A stretch of 61,569 nt of DNA from assembly GCA_013140975.1 (NCBI GenBank), contig JABFRV010000018.1, positions 1-61,569 of the forward strand. Reading direction: 5' to 3'. The stretch is from Saprospiraceae bacterium. Lineage in GTDB: Bacteria; Bacteroidota; Bacteroidia; Chitinophagales; Saprospiraceae. The notes under the pieces are model-generated. The model was not told the origin of the DNA, did not search any database, and saw nothing but the letters and a program-made list of their open reading frames with translations. Below are positions 1 to 8,545 of this stretch, in pieces. Made by a program: the position numbers and the translations under genes. Within the stretch, counting starts at the first letter, position 1. Each line of letters starts with the position of its first letter.

Positions 1-2
1 GG

Positions 3-23
3 GCAGAATTAAATTCTGCTTTT
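3..23 (+). terminator. Rho-independent terminator-like hairpin
   Basis: GCAGAATT (3-10) and AATTCTGC (12-19) form a perfect 8-bp stem with a one-base centre, followed by TTTT. It probably ends a plus-strand gene lying before the window. The stem is AT-rich and the U tract is short, so the call is moderate. Confidence 0.45.
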
Positions 24-65
24 AGCGATTGAACTCGCCTTCGGGGAATAATTGTACAACACATA

Positions 66-306
66 CTACATTGATTTATGACAGAGCTTCCTCTGCCGGT
101 TAAAAAAAATAAACACCAAGGCACTTTGAAATAGGTTTATCCTTTTACCTAATTGCTTTTCTTCTTCATCTATAACTGAGCCCTTTAGAAGCCCAAATGC
201 TGCATCTTGCTCTACAAAGATAATTACATGTTTTCATATTGTCAATAGGCAAAATACTGATTTTGAAAAATTCAGGGTTTACCCTTGTCAGTTGTACCGT
301 AAACAT
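66..306 (-). pseudogene. Possible frameshifted small gene remnant
   Basis: This lies in the otherwise empty 1-404 stretch. On the minus strand an ATG at 306 opens a frame that reads MFTVQLTRVNPEFFKISIL and PIDNMK, then fails. A second frame shifted by one base continues with HVIIFVEQDAAFGLLKGSV and IDEEEKQLGKRINLFQ to a TAG at 66-68. Joined, they would give a protein of about 80 residues of ordinary amphipathic composition, and the 241-base span is one base more than a multiple of three. I do not recognise the family. It could be a decayed gene, a sequencing error, or chance. Apart from this and the terminator at 3-23, I see nothing in 1-404. Confidence 0.2.
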
Positions 307-404
307 AAAATGATTTAAAATAATTAGCGAACTTTTTTAACTTCTTTAAAAGCAATTCAAAGTTTTACATTTTCATCAATACTTTGAGAATGAATAAATT
401 AAAT

Positions 405-1682
405 TTAAAGCTTACTATCTTTATTCTTTGTTATCAATATTTTATCAATTCGTTGGCCATCTTTATCAACGATCTGCAAGGTAATGTTATCAATATCCAA
501 TGTATCTCCGATATTCGGAACATTTTCATTGTGATAAATGAACAAACCTGCCAGAGTTGAGTACTTTTCTAAAACTTCAGCACTTAAATCCAGATCAAAT
601 TTCTTTTGAAATTCTGTAATATTATAAAAACCATCTGCAAGCCATGTATTCTCATCGGTTTGAACGATTGTATATTCTTCTATTCCTTGCTCGGAAGAAT
701 CTCCTACAAGTGCATCCAGAGTGTCGTCCATTGTGACCATTCCTACCGTTACACCATATTCATCAATCACAATACCGTAATGCATTTTTTCTTCTTTAAA
801 CTTCTCCAAAACCTTAAAAGCTGAGAGGCTTTCAATAACAAATAAAGGTTGCTTTATTACCTTCGATAAATCAAAATGCTTCCCTGAGTCATCAAATAAA
901 TCTTTAAGCAATAATATACCTTTAATTTCATCCAAATTATTATCAATACAAACCGGATAAGCTGAATGCTTATCAGAATTAATTTTACTTTTTATCGTAG
1001 CCCAATCATCTGTTAGATTCAAGTACGTAATATCCCTTCTATGAGTGTAAAGTGAACTGACTCTTTTATCCCCCATTTCAAATACTCTTTCCACAATATT
1101 ATGCTCAATCTCTTGTATTTCTCCTCCATCGGCACTTTCCTTTACAATGGCTTTAATCTCCTCTTCACTTACTTTACTATCGGTTGATTTCCGAACGGCA
1201 AATATCCTTAAAAGCAAATTATTGGAAATCGTAAGCAACCAAACAAAAGGTGAAGTTAGAGTCGATAAATACTGCATGGGTTTAGCGACAAAAATTGCAA
1301 TCGGCTCCGGAAATGTCATACCGATTCGCTTTGGAAATAATTCACCAAGAACAATCGATAAATAGGTTATAAAAATTACGGATAATCCTGTGCCGATCTG
1401 TTTCGAATATGGCGCAATAAATTCTACATTCGAAAGATATTCAGCTATTGTTTTAGTGATTGTCTCTCCACTAAAAACACCCAAAAGAATACTTATCAAA
1501 GTAATTCCAATCTGAACCGTGCTGAGAAACTTAATAGGGTTGTCAGAAAGCTCCAATGCAGCTTTTGCTCTGCTGCTACCCTTTCTTGCAGCGGATTCAA
1601 GCTTAAATCGTCTTGATGAAACCAGAGATAACTCGCTCATTGCAAAAGTCCCATTAATTAAGACTAATATAATAATAATCAT
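405..1682 (-). CDS. CNNM/CorC/HlyC-family membrane protein (DUF21-CBS-CorC)
   Basis: A 425-residue integral membrane protein of the hemolysin C/CorC/CNNM family, whose members are linked to magnesium or cobalt efflux. Residues 1-180 are a DUF21 domain with hydrophobic helices and the family opening NGTFAMSELSLVSSRR. Residues about 200-320 are a CBS-domain pair, with SEEEIKAIVKES just before it and the VIDEYGVTVGMVTMDD motif near its end. Residues about 335-415 are the CorC_HlyC domain (ADGFYNITEF). The N-terminus is a few residues shorter than I would expect, and the ATG abuts the MITE-like element at 1681-1820, so the insertion may have replaced the original start and promoter. The hemolysin name is historical; the substrate is not shown by the sequence. 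Confidence 0.88.
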   Translation of the reverse strand: MIIIILVLINGTFAMSELSLVSSRRFKLESAARKGSSRAKAALELSDNPIKFLSTVQIGITLISILLGVFSGETITKTIAEYLSNVEFIAPYSKQIGTGLSVIFITYLSIVLGELFPKRIGMTFPEPIAIFVAKPMQYLSTLTSPFVWLLTISNNLLLRIFAVRKSTDSKVSEEEIKAIVKESADGGEIQEIEHNIVERVFEMGDKRVSSLYTHRRDITYLNLTDDWATIKSKINSDKHSAYPVCIDNNLDEIKGILLLKDLFDDSGKHFDLSKVIKQPLFVIESLSAFKVLEKFKEEKMHYGIVIDEYGVTVGMVTMDDTLDALVGDSSEQGIEEYTIVQTDENTWLADGFYNITEFQKKFDLDLSAEVLEKYSTLAGLFIYHNENVPNIGDTLDIDNITLQIVDKDGQRIDKILITKNKDSKL

Positions 1683-1820
1683 TGTTGTCCGACTAATTTT
1701 TGCTAGTCAGGGCTAAAGCCCTTTTGGAACGAGCATTTTCAACCCCACGCTGAAGCATGGGGTTGCATAATGCATTTTATTGAGATTCAATTTATTATTA
1801 TCATTAATCGGACAACAATA
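1681..1820. mobile_element. MITE-like element, about 140 bp, with target duplication
   Basis: The left end ATTGTTGTCCGACTAA (1681-1696) and the reverse complement of the right end, ATTGTTGTCCGATTAA, match at 15 of 16 bases. The direct repeat AATAATAATC flanks the element at 1671-1680 and 1821-1830, a likely 10-bp target duplication. The interior has no ORF but holds two hairpins: GGGCTAAAGCCC (1710-1721) and a 24-base one at 1741-1764 whose arms are AACCCCACGCT and AGCATGGGGTT. The size, terminal repeats, duplication and lack of coding capacity fit a non-autonomous transposable element moved in trans by an IS transposase. The flanks are AT-rich, so the duplication could partly be coincidence. 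I see no second copy in the window. Confidence 0.6.
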
Positions 1821-1857
1821 AATAATAATCAATAACTCCATACTTCAATTTAATACA

Positions 1858-2538
1858 TTAAATTTTACTAATATTATTATTTGATTCTCCGTACACCCAT
1901 TCTCTTCTAACAAAACTTAAATCTGTTGAACTATACTTGCAAATGACAACCAAGTTGTCAGAATTATTTTGGAACTTCAAAAGGACAAGTTCATTTAGGA
2001 TAAATCCTTTTTGCGACATTTCTCGTGACCACAATGCCTCCATATTTAAAGGAATGATAATTACGATCTGACCAGTGTCTGAACTTAAATTCTTACATGA
2101 ATTTGCAAACTTTTCAACAAAATTATTATCTGTATGTCTAAATTCATCTCGCAATATATTGATTGCACGAAGCTGATTTACATAATACGGAGGATTAGAT
2201 ACTATAAGATCAAATCGCTTCGAAGAAGAATAATTCTGTATATCACAATGAATAAAATCAATGTTAGTAATATCGCTGTTTAAAACCTTAGATTTTTGCG
2301 CTATTTGAATCGCCTCTGACTGAACATCAACACCAATACATTGTGCTGTGGGCTCATAGCTTGATAAGATAAAAGTAATTACTCCTATTCCACATCCAAT
2401 ATCTAAAACCTGAGTAAAGCTCAAGTTCTTGCAATATCCGGCAAGTAACAAGGAGTCCGTAGACACCTTCATTAAACGATCCGACTGCCAGATTTGGAAA
2501 TTTCCAAAATCGTAAATACTTAATTCTTCGTCTTTCAA
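1858..2538 (-). CDS. trmN6: tRNA1(Val) (adenine(37)-N6)-methyltransferase
   Basis: A 226-residue Rossmann-fold, SAM-dependent methyltransferase of the YfiC/TrmN6 family, which methylates N6 of A37 in tRNA-Val. The SAM loop is LDIGCGIGVITFIL (about residues 46-59), followed by the acidic ribose-binding stretch IGVDVQSEAIQIA. The catalytic N6-methyltransferase motif NPPYY is at about 115-119. The N-terminal FQIWQSDRLMKVSTDS stretch is family-typical. The start is TTG at 2536-2538, directly after the TAA of the DUF5689 gene, so the two are likely co-transcribed and coupled. The next in-frame ATG (residue 24) would cut into the conserved N-terminus, which supports TTG. Confidence 0.88.
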   Translation of the reverse strand: MKDEELSIYDFGNFQIWQSDRLMKVSTDSLLLAGYCKNLSFTQVLDIGCGIGVITFILSSYEPTAQCIGVDVQSEAIQIAQKSKVLNSDITNIDFIHCDIQNYSSSKRFDLIVSNPPYYVNQLRAINILRDEFRHTDNNFVEKFANSCKNLSSDTGQIVIIIPLNMEALWSREMSQKGFILNELVLLKFQNNSDNLVVICKYSSTDLSFVRREWVYGESNNNISKI

Positions 2539-4566
2539 TTAGGGCTTAATATCATTTATATTTCGAACAACAACCTGCGCTTTATTAAAATACGATACTA
2601 TCCCCACAATCTTCACTGGCGTGACAGATATTGTCGTGGTAGCAAAATTTGACTGTGACCTTGTAAACAGTTCAATAGTACCGGTAGCATCTGTAAGAAT
2701 ACAAGCTCCGGAATACGTATTACCACTCGTCTTACTGATTGTAACATTGTCTATCTGAATTAACTGCCCTTCCAATTGATCCACATTATCTACAATACTT
2801 TTTATGCTCATAATTTGTGGAGATAAAGTATTACGTGTACTTATTAAAGTTGCATTTGCAAGAGGTGTATTGTTTAATTGTAATAAACCTGAGAACTCAG
2901 AAAGCTCAACACCTTTAACCTTGACCTCAATTATATCACCGATGTTAAAAGTATGGCTCCCTGCAAATCGAACAGCAATACCTGCAGTTGCGTCCTGTAA
3001 GAAAAGGTTTTGTGAAACAATATTCAAGGCAGATTTATCTGAGATTACTGTTCCCCTAACAATAAAGTCATCAGAAATATTCAATACCGCACCGGTAAAT
3101 AAACTTCGTATTTCTCGTATAGTCTCTACAGTAGTTCCACCACCGCCGCCACCGCCAGTATTATCAGTTACATCTTTCAAATTTCTGATTAATATCTGCT
3201 TACTGTCAAATTCAGAAGCTATTACAACCAGATCTACATTATTCACCGGAAAATTATCATTTGCAAATACAGAATTAGGGTTTGTAAATAAATTAATACT
3301 GCCGGTATTATCCGTAGCGGTGACATCGAAAGAATACTTGCCATCGGAAGCTTTTGATAACTTCACATTTTTAATTAGTATTAATGAACTTTCATGTAAT
3401 TCAAAATTGGTGGTAAGTTCTGAGATATTCATTAACTTAGGAGTTAATGCAATGCTAGCAGGCACAACTTTTGCATTGGAAATTGGGACAGAATTTATTT
3501 GCAACAAGCCTTTGAATTCTGAAAGCTCAAGACCAATAAGATCAATTTCCAATTCTTCGTTTAAGGCAAAATTATGAGCTCCTGTAAATCGAATCGTTAT
3601 TCCCGCACTCGCATCTTGAATAAATAAATTTTGGGAATTCACATTTTTAGAATCTTTGTCAGAAATTACAACACCCCTAATTTTGGAATTGCCTTTAATA
3701 TTTGTAGATACTCCAGAATAAATTGTTCGGATCGATTGAATGGTTACCAGACTGGAATTACCGCCGCTGCTATTACATGGCGTATTGGAAAATCGAATTT
3801 CTGAAGTATCCCTTAAGTAGAGTTGAATACTTGAATTAAACTTGCCCAAAACTGCAATAATGCTTCCATTTTTATCCGGAGCTTTATATGTTGCAAAATC
3901 GGAGAAGTCACTGGTATGTAATAAGATTGCTGCATTATTGCAATCTACTATACTCAAATCTACAAATGATCCTGCGCCCAAATTGCCTATTGATTTTCCA
4001 ACATCAGATCTCTTAAATTCAACATTTTCCAATTCAATCAAAGTACTAAGGTCAGTTGTACGAACAGAATTTATAGTTCGCTTTGCAGGAATTACCGGCT
4101 TATTACGGGGACCTGGATATAATATACTTGCGACTTGATTATCAGGAATAAAATCCAATTGTTCCCGACCATTTGAAACACTAGACCCTTTTCCCAGTTG
4201 AATAAGACCTCCGTAATCTCCGATTGTTAGTCCTTTGCACAAAATTCCAACTTTAGAATTCTGAGGATAACTTGAAAATAAACCGTTGCGATTAATCTTT
4301 AATAAAATACCTCCAGTACTATCTTGCACAACAAGTGATTTGTAGAAATTACCAGATCTATCATCTGCAATAACTGTTGCGACAATCTTAATGTCTTCGG
4401 TAATTTCAGTAAATTTTCCCGGGACGTATTTACTGTTTAAATAATCAATACCATGAGTTGCGCTAAATGGAATTTCCAATTCCTTAACAGGAGGAACATC
4501 AAAATTACGATCTACACAAGATGAAATAATTAAAAGACAAAAACTAAATAAAATTACATTTTTCAT
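2539..4566 (-). CDS. DUF5689/OB-fold surface lipoprotein
   Basis: A 675-residue lipoprotein: hydrophobic leader with lipobox ISSC, Cys17 being the lipidated residue. Residues about 30-265 match what I know as DUF5689 (EITEDIKIVATVIADDRSG, then LVVQDSTGGILLKI). Residues about 275-465 and 480-675 are two copies of an OB-fold-like unit. They share RGVVISDKDS / RGTVISDKSA, SQNLFIQDASAGI / SQNLFLQDATAGI and ELSEFKGLLQ / ELSEFSGLLQ, and a run of seven glycines separates them. OB folds commonly bind nucleic acid, so this may be the surface ligand-binding partner of the TonB-dependent receptor one base upstream, as SusD is to SusC. The function is inferred; the domain architecture is visible. Confidence 0.8.
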   Translation of the reverse strand: MKNVILFSFCLLIISSCVDRNFDVPPVKELEIPFSATHGIDYLNSKYVPGKFTEITEDIKIVATVIADDRSGNFYKSLVVQDSTGGILLKINRNGLFSSYPQNSKVGILCKGLTIGDYGGLIQLGKGSSVSNGREQLDFIPDNQVASILYPGPRNKPVIPAKRTINSVRTTDLSTLIELENVEFKRSDVGKSIGNLGAGSFVDLSIVDCNNAAILLHTSDFSDFATYKAPDKNGSIIAVLGKFNSSIQLYLRDTSEIRFSNTPCNSSGGNSSLVTIQSIRTIYSGVSTNIKGNSKIRGVVISDKDSKNVNSQNLFIQDASAGITIRFTGAHNFALNEELEIDLIGLELSEFKGLLQINSVPISNAKVVPASIALTPKLMNISELTTNFELHESSLILIKNVKLSKASDGKYSFDVTATDNTGSINLFTNPNSVFANDNFPVNNVDLVVIASEFDSKQILIRNLKDVTDNTGGGGGGGTTVETIREIRSLFTGAVLNISDDFIVRGTVISDKSALNIVSQNLFLQDATAGIAVRFAGSHTFNIGDIIEVKVKGVELSEFSGLLQLNNTPLANATLISTRNTLSPQIMSIKSIVDNVDQLEGQLIQIDNVTISKTSGNTYSGACILTDATGTIELFTRSQSNFATTTISVTPVKIVGIVSYFNKAQVVVRNINDIKP

Positions 4567-4567
4567 A

Positions 4568-7315
4568 TTAATTGAAAGAATAATTCAGGTTTAAAAAATA
4601 GTTGATTCCCTGAAGGTGAAAATATTTATTCGGAAATTTATTTATATTCTTTTCATCATAATCAAATCTGCTTTGCTCAAATCCTCCACTCAGCAAGTCT
4701 TTATTATTCAGTAAATTTCCTACATTTAAACTTATCGATATATAGCTTTTCTTTACTTTCCAGCTTTTAAATGCCGAGGCATTTATAACAATTGCATTTT
4801 TTAACTTTTCCTGATTTATAATATCGCTCAAAGCAGTAGAATTGCGTTCTACACCATCTACGGCTTCAGGTATTCTTCTTAAAGGGTTAATTTCTACATA
4901 ATTATCCGCTAAATAATTAGCTGTTAATCGCAATGAACCATATCGGACAAATTCATACTTAAGACCTAAAGACGCAGCCGTTTGTGGAGAGCCAGCAACA
5001 AAGAAATTATTTAAATATACAAGATGCTTACCTTGTGAAGTACTAAATTGATCGTAGATATAATATTCCGGACGATCGATATAGATGTACTCACCTTTTT
5101 GCGCGACCAGACTAAGTTCCAATTTCGGTGAAATATTGAATTGTAAGGCCGCTTCAAGACCGATATGCTGCTCATCAAGATTCGTATAAAATCCATTGAT
5201 AAATCCTCCATCTAACAATTCCGAATCGGGGTCATCCTCTGAACCTGCATCCAGAAAAAATCTTCTGGTTAAAATCTGATCCATGAACCATGAAGCATAT
5301 GCATTTACTTGAAATTTTAATTCCGGCGAACTGTATTTATAGGAAACATCTGTACTGAATATTTTAATCTGATCTTCAACCGGAAGCCTGTCTCCTCGCC
5401 AAGTCGGATTAATAAAAATTTGTTCCGCGCTTGGATTCTGCATAGATACTCCAAAGTTCCAAAGAAAATAATTTCTACCATTCACTTTATATGCAAGATT
5501 CGATTTTAATGAAAGATTTGGTTTCTTCATTATTCCGGCATTGTCATCTTCTTGTTTTGGAAAAATTGAATTCTTGAAATTTCTTTGTAAGGAATTCCAT
5601 TGTAATGATTGTTCCAGGCCGACATTCCAGTCAACTCTTCTGAAAGAATGTGAATACTGTTGGTAAAATGTGAATCTTGAAGAATTGATTTCATAATTTC
5701 TTCCAAACTGATCTCCTTTTGCTACGATATGGTTTCGATTATTCGTATTCGCATTTTGGTCTCCTACAATAAAATTTTCATAATCAACAAAATAGTCACC
5801 ACCTAATAAATCAAGCATTCGGTTATAATAATGAATCTTCATATTTTCGAATCGAAGATTCAAAAGCAAACTCTTCCTGGGAGAAAATTGTATTTTTCTT
5901 CGCACATAGGCTTCAAAATCTTGCGGATCTGCATGTTCATCCATCAGGATATATAATGATCTTCTACCCCGAATAGAATCAATACCACCATTAATATTTT
6001 TAATGGTTTCGATATTACTATAATTTGATTGATAAAAGTAATCCCAATTAAGTTGAGTTACGGAAGGATCAGATTGTTTCCATGTTTGGATTTTACTGGC
6101 TTTGACTTGCGCATTCTCCTCATATGATGGTAAGAATTGGTAATAATCGGGTCGCGGATCACGCACATCAGTCCAATCAATAGTAGAATTCGATCTTTTT
6201 CCTTTGGCAAACATCACCCCCCATGTATCACTAATTCTTGTCCCTTTCCTTTCTAGTGTAAGTAAAAATGCAGGGACACGTGTATTAACCATTCTTGCGT
6301 TTCTCTTCTCTCCTACCTGATATCCCCAATTTGGATTATACAATGAATTTGAAGTTAACTCTACAGTTTCATTTACAACAGGTGCCGATTTACTTCTAAC
6401 GACAGGCGCAAAAATGCTTATAAAGTGCAATTGCAACTTGTTATTAAAGGTCTTTTGAATTCCCGCATAAACACCGTATGCATCATAAAAGGTTCCGGGG
6501 AAAGCGGCTTCTTGCGCCCATCGTCTGTTCGCACCAAACATATATATCAAAGACTTATTTGCAGATGATTTTACATAGTGCAATCCAAGCCGATGCGTAT
6601 AGGATCTGTTACTTAATGAGTAATTAAATGTCAATCCTTCCCTATAATTTCTCAGCCTGCAATCTGCCCATTGGCTATTACCAGCAGATCCAAAATCTTC
6701 AATTTGCTCAGGATATGAAAATCTATTTTCCGAATATTTATTAATCTGGTTCTGACCTGAAATGAGATAGTAAGGAACCTGTCCAGTCGTTACGTCATTA
6801 ACTAAAAATCCATTTATACCAAGTTGATCATATCGATTGGAAATACCTCTATTGCGGTATCTCATAATGCTAAATTCGTAAGCAATTGCTTGTTGAATGG
6901 GATTACGGGAACTTCCTAAAATGCTATAAACTTCAGATTCATCATTGTTAGAGTCATCAGTACCTTCAATTTGAATTGTGGATAAATCTATATTAGAATT
7001 TTCGTTCTGAAAAATTTCAATAACGATTTCAGATGCTTCCGACCCAAAGCTAAATTCTCCGGTATATTCTTTATATAACTTATGGTTAATTTTGATTATC
7101 GCTTTAGGCTCATTAGATTGACTAGGAATAGTAAACCTACCATTTTGATCAGAATAAAAAGTCAAGCCTGATTTTCCTTCTACAATTGAAGCATCTGCAA
7201 CAGGTGCAAGTGTGAATCCATCAATTAATAAGAACTTCAATTCCTGCGCATTTATGCAAATAGCACCAAAGAAGATGAACAGAAGATTGAATAATTTTAG
7301 CTTACTTTGTGCCAT
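4568..7315 (-). CDS. TonB-dependent receptor with N-terminal carboxypeptidase-like domain
   Basis: A 915-residue outer-membrane receptor. A signal peptide ends near INAQ (21-24). It is followed by a carboxypeptidase-regulatory-like domain (LIDGFTLAPVADASIVEG, then FYSDQNGRFTI, about 25-110), a plug-like region with MRYRNRGISNRYDQLGINGF (about 150-200), and a long C-terminal beta-barrel of alternating aromatic strands ending in NYFLNLNYSFN, with a terminal aromatic strand as expected for BAM recognition. It lies one base before the DUF5689 lipoprotein gene and diverges from a lipid-anchored nuclease-like gene. Such receptors import large ligands by TonB energy. The neighbours suggest nucleic-acid fragments or nucleotides, but the substrate is an inference. 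Confidence 0.82.
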   Translation of the reverse strand: MAQSKLKLFNLLFIFFGAICINAQELKFLLIDGFTLAPVADASIVEGKSGLTFYSDQNGRFTIPSQSNEPKAIIKINHKLYKEYTGEFSFGSEASEIVIEIFQNENSNIDLSTIQIEGTDDSNNDESEVYSILGSSRNPIQQAIAYEFSIMRYRNRGISNRYDQLGINGFLVNDVTTGQVPYYLISGQNQINKYSENRFSYPEQIEDFGSAGNSQWADCRLRNYREGLTFNYSLSNRSYTHRLGLHYVKSSANKSLIYMFGANRRWAQEAAFPGTFYDAYGVYAGIQKTFNNKLQLHFISIFAPVVRSKSAPVVNETVELTSNSLYNPNWGYQVGEKRNARMVNTRVPAFLLTLERKGTRISDTWGVMFAKGKRSNSTIDWTDVRDPRPDYYQFLPSYEENAQVKASKIQTWKQSDPSVTQLNWDYFYQSNYSNIETIKNINGGIDSIRGRRSLYILMDEHADPQDFEAYVRRKIQFSPRKSLLLNLRFENMKIHYYNRMLDLLGGDYFVDYENFIVGDQNANTNNRNHIVAKGDQFGRNYEINSSRFTFYQQYSHSFRRVDWNVGLEQSLQWNSLQRNFKNSIFPKQEDDNAGIMKKPNLSLKSNLAYKVNGRNYFLWNFGVSMQNPSAEQIFINPTWRGDRLPVEDQIKIFSTDVSYKYSSPELKFQVNAYASWFMDQILTRRFFLDAGSEDDPDSELLDGGFINGFYTNLDEQHIGLEAALQFNISPKLELSLVAQKGEYIYIDRPEYYIYDQFSTSQGKHLVYLNNFFVAGSPQTAASLGLKYEFVRYGSLRLTANYLADNYVEINPLRRIPEAVDGVERNSTALSDIINQEKLKNAIVINASAFKSWKVKKSYISISLNVGNLLNNKDLLSGGFEQSRFDYDEKNINKFPNKYFHLQGINYFLNLNYSFN

Positions 7316-7348
7316 ATTCGTAAATTCTGGACAAAACTACTATTTTTC

Positions 7349-8407
7349 ATGCCTTTTTTGACTAAATATCAGACTATTATTCTCGTGCTTGTAGCCAGCA
7401 TTATTACTTCCTGTAAGTCAGCCAATAGTCAAAAAAATCTGACACAAAACCTATGCATTGGTTTTTATAACTTGGAGAATCTTTTTGATACTTATAGAGA
7501 CAGCACAATCATGGATGAAGAATTCACACCCGCTGGCAGTAAAAATTGGACTCAAGAAAAATATAACAACAAATTAAAAAACCTAGCGAAGGTAATCTCA
7601 GAGTTAGGCAAAAGTAAAAACTCTTCCGGTCCTGCTATTTTAGGTATCTGTGAGATTGAAAACAGACAGGTTCTTAGAGATCTTTTAAATACTGATTTGC
7701 TTAAAAATACTCCGTATCAAATTGTTCATTATGATTCACGGGACAGCAGAGGCATAGATGTCGCTTTATTTTATAAGCCATCAATATTTAAGCTATTGGA
7801 AAGTAAAAGTTACAATGTATTGTTGCGTGATAGTATAGAAGGAAATAAATATACACGAGATGTATTATTGGTTAAAGGGCAGATTGAAAATCAGGTTTTT
7901 TATTTTACAGTCAATCATTGGCCATCCCGCAGATCCGGAACTTCTGCTTCTCAAAAATATCGCAACCAGCTCGCAAGCATTAATAAATCACTATATGATT
8001 CTATTTCTATAAAAGAACCCAATCCTGTATTTATTGTTATGGGAGACTTAAATGATAATCCCTCTGATGAAAGTGTAAAATATATATTAAAAGCACATAA
8101 AGACAAAGAATATGTCAAAAGTCAGGAGTTCTTCAATCCATTCTACCAAACTTATAAAAATGGCGAAGGAAGTCTTGCACATAATGGAAGCTGGAATTTG
8201 TTTGATCAAATTATTCTCTCTCATAAACTCTTGCATCCGGAAAAAGGTGAATGGGAATATTATGATCATCAGGTCTTTCATAGAGATTACATGCTGGAAA
8301 CAGATGGAAAATATAAAAATTATCCCAAACGTTCATTTAGTGGCGACAACTGGAATAATGGATATAGTGATCATTTTCCAACGTTGGTATTTTTAAGAAA
8401 AAAATAA
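7349..8407 (+). CDS. Endonuclease/exonuclease/phosphatase-family lipoprotein
   Basis: A member of the EEP superfamily (DNase I/exonuclease III-like). ATG 7349 is preferred over 7307 because it gives a clean lipoprotein leader (MPFLTKYQTIILVLVASII, then TSCKS, with Cys22) and avoids overlap with the divergent receptor gene; the product is 352 residues. Core motifs are FYNLENLFD, the metal-binding GICEIENRQ, the catalytic VNHWPSRRSGT, MGDLNDNPSD and the C-terminal SDHFP. It is probably anchored at the outer membrane and hydrolyses phosphodiesters or phosphate esters. With the receptor and OB-fold lipoprotein it could degrade extracellular DNA or RNA before uptake. The EEP fold also includes phosphatases of other substrates, so nuclease activity is not proven. 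Confidence 0.85.
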   Translation: MPFLTKYQTIILVLVASIITSCKSANSQKNLTQNLCIGFYNLENLFDTYRDSTIMDEEFTPAGSKNWTQEKYNNKLKNLAKVISELGKSKNSSGPAILGICEIENRQVLRDLLNTDLLKNTPYQIVHYDSRDSRGIDVALFYKPSIFKLLESKSYNVLLRDSIEGNKYTRDVLLVKGQIENQVFYFTVNHWPSRRSGTSASQKYRNQLASINKSLYDSISIKEPNPVFIVMGDLNDNPSDESVKYILKAHKDKEYVKSQEFFNPFYQTYKNGEGSLAHNGSWNLFDQIILSHKLLHPEKGEWEYYDHQVFHRDYMLETDGKYKNYPKRSFSGDNWNNGYSDHFPTLVFLRKK

Positions 8408-8545
8408 TCGACGCCTAAAAACTCGAACACTCAAGAACTCAGATTCATTAATCATTTGAAGAATAAATTTTCATCGCGTAGTAAAAAATAATAAATCCTG
8501 AACAATAAAGTCTAGGTACTTAAGAGCGTTATATTTACATTTTAA

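Noticed and set aside
1-404. tmRNA or RNase P RNA at the window start
   Set aside because: Neither a tag-peptide reading nor the conserved P4 sequences could be found on either strand.
2804-3577. 257-residue open frame on the plus strand
   Set aside because: It lies wholly antisense to the DUF5689 lipoprotein gene, has no family motif, and its proline run is the complement of the Gly tract; a shadow frame.
7307-7348. Upstream start of the EEP-family gene
   Set aside because: It overlaps the divergent receptor gene and spoils the lipoprotein leader that ATG 7349 gives.
8408-8545. Short AACTC-type near-repeats after the EEP gene
   Set aside because: Only two or three imperfect units (GAACACTC, GAACTC) in AT-rich DNA; not enough to call a repeat array.
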